A DNA stretch of 5,708 bases from Deltaproteobacteria bacterium. GTDB lineage: Bacteria; Desulfobacterota; DSM-4660; Desulfatiglandales; HGW-15. The DNA lies in contig JAFGPH010000005.1 of assembly GCA_016926135.1 (NCBI GenBank), positions 1-5,708 on the forward strand, in the 5' to 3' direction. Made by a program: the position numbers and the translations under genes. Shown piece by piece: positions 5,202 through 5,708 of the stretch. Each line of letters opens with the position of its first letter. The first letter of the stretch is position 1. The notes under the pieces were generated by a model. That model did not search any database, was not told the DNA's origin, and worked only from the letters and a program-made list of their open reading frames with translations.

Positions 5202-5474
5202 CTATTCCGGGCATTCACCGGTGGGGTCGGAGTCGGAGAGCGTAAAACGTCCTGCCTGGTTCCTCACGTCATCCAGGATATCCAGGATCTCCTCCCGATA
5301 GGCAAGGGGTGCACCGATGTATCCCCATCCCTTCTGGGTCTGGAAGAGGCCGTCATAGGCGGTGTCGTGATAGGACGTCATCTCGTGAGGGATGGCGCGC
5401 TCCGTGAGCACGGAATCCATGAGCTGGGCCTCGATTTCGTTGTCCAGAACGACGATTTTGAAAAGATCTTCCAT
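5202..5474 (-). CDS. DUF2007-like putative signal-transducing protein
   Basis: A 90-aa protein starting MEDLFKIVVLDNEIEAQLMD. The pattern of a first beta strand, then a helix starting with a small acidic run, a central YDGLFQTQKGWGYI turn and a last helix REEILDILDDVR resembles the ferredoxin-like DUF2007 family (putative prokaryotic signal-transducing protein). The biochemical role of that family is not established. ATG 5474 shares one base with the stop of the cyclase gene (TGATG) and has GGGG 5 bases upstream, so the two are translationally coupled. The frame is open back to 5603, but the extra 43 residues are the cyclase gene read in another frame. It is followed within a few bases by the ABC ATPase. 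Confidence 0.75.
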   Translation of the reverse strand: MEDLFKIVVLDNEIEAQLMDSVLTERAIPHEMTSYHDTAYDGLFQTQKGWGYIGAPLAYREEILDILDDVRNQAGRFTLSDSDPTGECPE

Positions 5475-5707
5475 CACCACCCCATGACACGATAGACCGT
5501 GACGGGCCTGGAGTAACCCTTTACCATGACCGGGGTCTCCTTTTCCAGCCGAACCGCAGCGGTGAGGGTGCCGGCCGTCTCTTCGGTGATCAGGATGTCG
5601 CACGGGAATTTCTTGGTCAGATCCTGGACCCGTGCAGCCACGTTCACGGTCTCGCCGATCAGGGCATAGGAGAGATGATCCTCGCTCCCCGTATTTCCGG
5701 CGAGGAC
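5474..5707 (-). CDS. 3' end of a class III adenylate/guanylate cyclase
   Basis: The last 77 residues of a protein whose start lies beyond the right edge. It begins LAGNTGSEDHLSYALIGETV followed by NVAARVQDL, which matches the end of the class III nucleotidyl cyclase catalytic domain. N22 and R26 of NVAAR (numbered within the fragment) are the transition-state pair of the family. After it come the usual strand CDILITEET and a C-terminal KGYSRPVTVYRV strand. Such enzymes make cAMP or cGMP. The metal-binding aspartates and any sensor domain lie outside the window. The residue seven before N22, which contacts the purine in well-studied cyclases, is Ala here (SYALIG), so base specificity cannot be assigned. 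Confidence 0.9.
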   Translation of the reverse strand, partial: VLAGNTGSEDHLSYALIGETVNVAARVQDLTKKFPCDILITEETAGTLTAAVRLEKETPVMVKGYSRPVTVYRVMGW

Positions 5708-5708
5708 C

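Noticed and set aside
5475..5603. A 43-residue N-terminal extension of the DUF2007-like protein
   Set aside because: It overlaps the conserved cyclase 3' end in a different frame and is an Arg/His/Gly-rich out-of-frame translation.

Overview
The window looks like a bacterial chromosome segment in two parts of different character. The right part (about 3400-5708) is GC-rich and tightly packed. The left part (1 to about 2500) is less GC-rich and made of short, partly broken genes. No gene fixes the taxon. A ModF-like tandem ABC ATPase, a class III nucleotidyl cyclase and a small Cys-rich protein would suit a Gram-negative environmental bacterium, perhaps a deltaproteobacterium (Desulfobacterota), but this is a weak inference.

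Right operon (minus strand, read from 5708 down to 3403): the 3' end of a class III adenylate/guanylate cyclase, a 90-aa DUF2007-like protein, a two-domain ABC ATPase resembling ModF/PhrA, and a 64-aa protein with four cysteines. Each gene overlaps or nearly touches the next, so they are probably co-transcribed and translationally coupled. The first ATPase domain has lost its Walker B acid pair and its switch histidine, so only one ATP site looks fully catalytic.

Centre (2084-3258): two toxin-antitoxin loci stand head to head. The plus-strand locus is an intact VapBC pair (AbrB-type antitoxin and PIN toxin) with a near-consensus promoter, an inverted repeat over the -10 box and an ATGA overlap. 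The minus-strand locus keeps its AbrB-type antitoxin, promoter and palindromic operator. Its PIN toxin has lost the N-terminal two thirds, including the first catalytic aspartate, and only the C-terminal tail remains, in another frame at the end of the antitoxin ORF.

Left (1-2078): five bases after the PIN remnant come about 20 codons of a cysteine desulfurase (NifS/IscS type) N-terminus, which then break off. At this breakpoint begins a 342-aa protein that I do not recognise, with its own strong ribosome binding site. Downstream are a MNT-type minimal nucleotidyltransferase with its own promoter, whose 3' end is altered by a 65-66 bp tandem duplication, and the start of an unidentified gene that leaves the window. 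The series of breaks points to an accessory insertion and deletion hot spot. The 342-aa protein and the nucleotidyltransferase are the best candidates for something undescribed, but the sequence alone does not show that they form a system.
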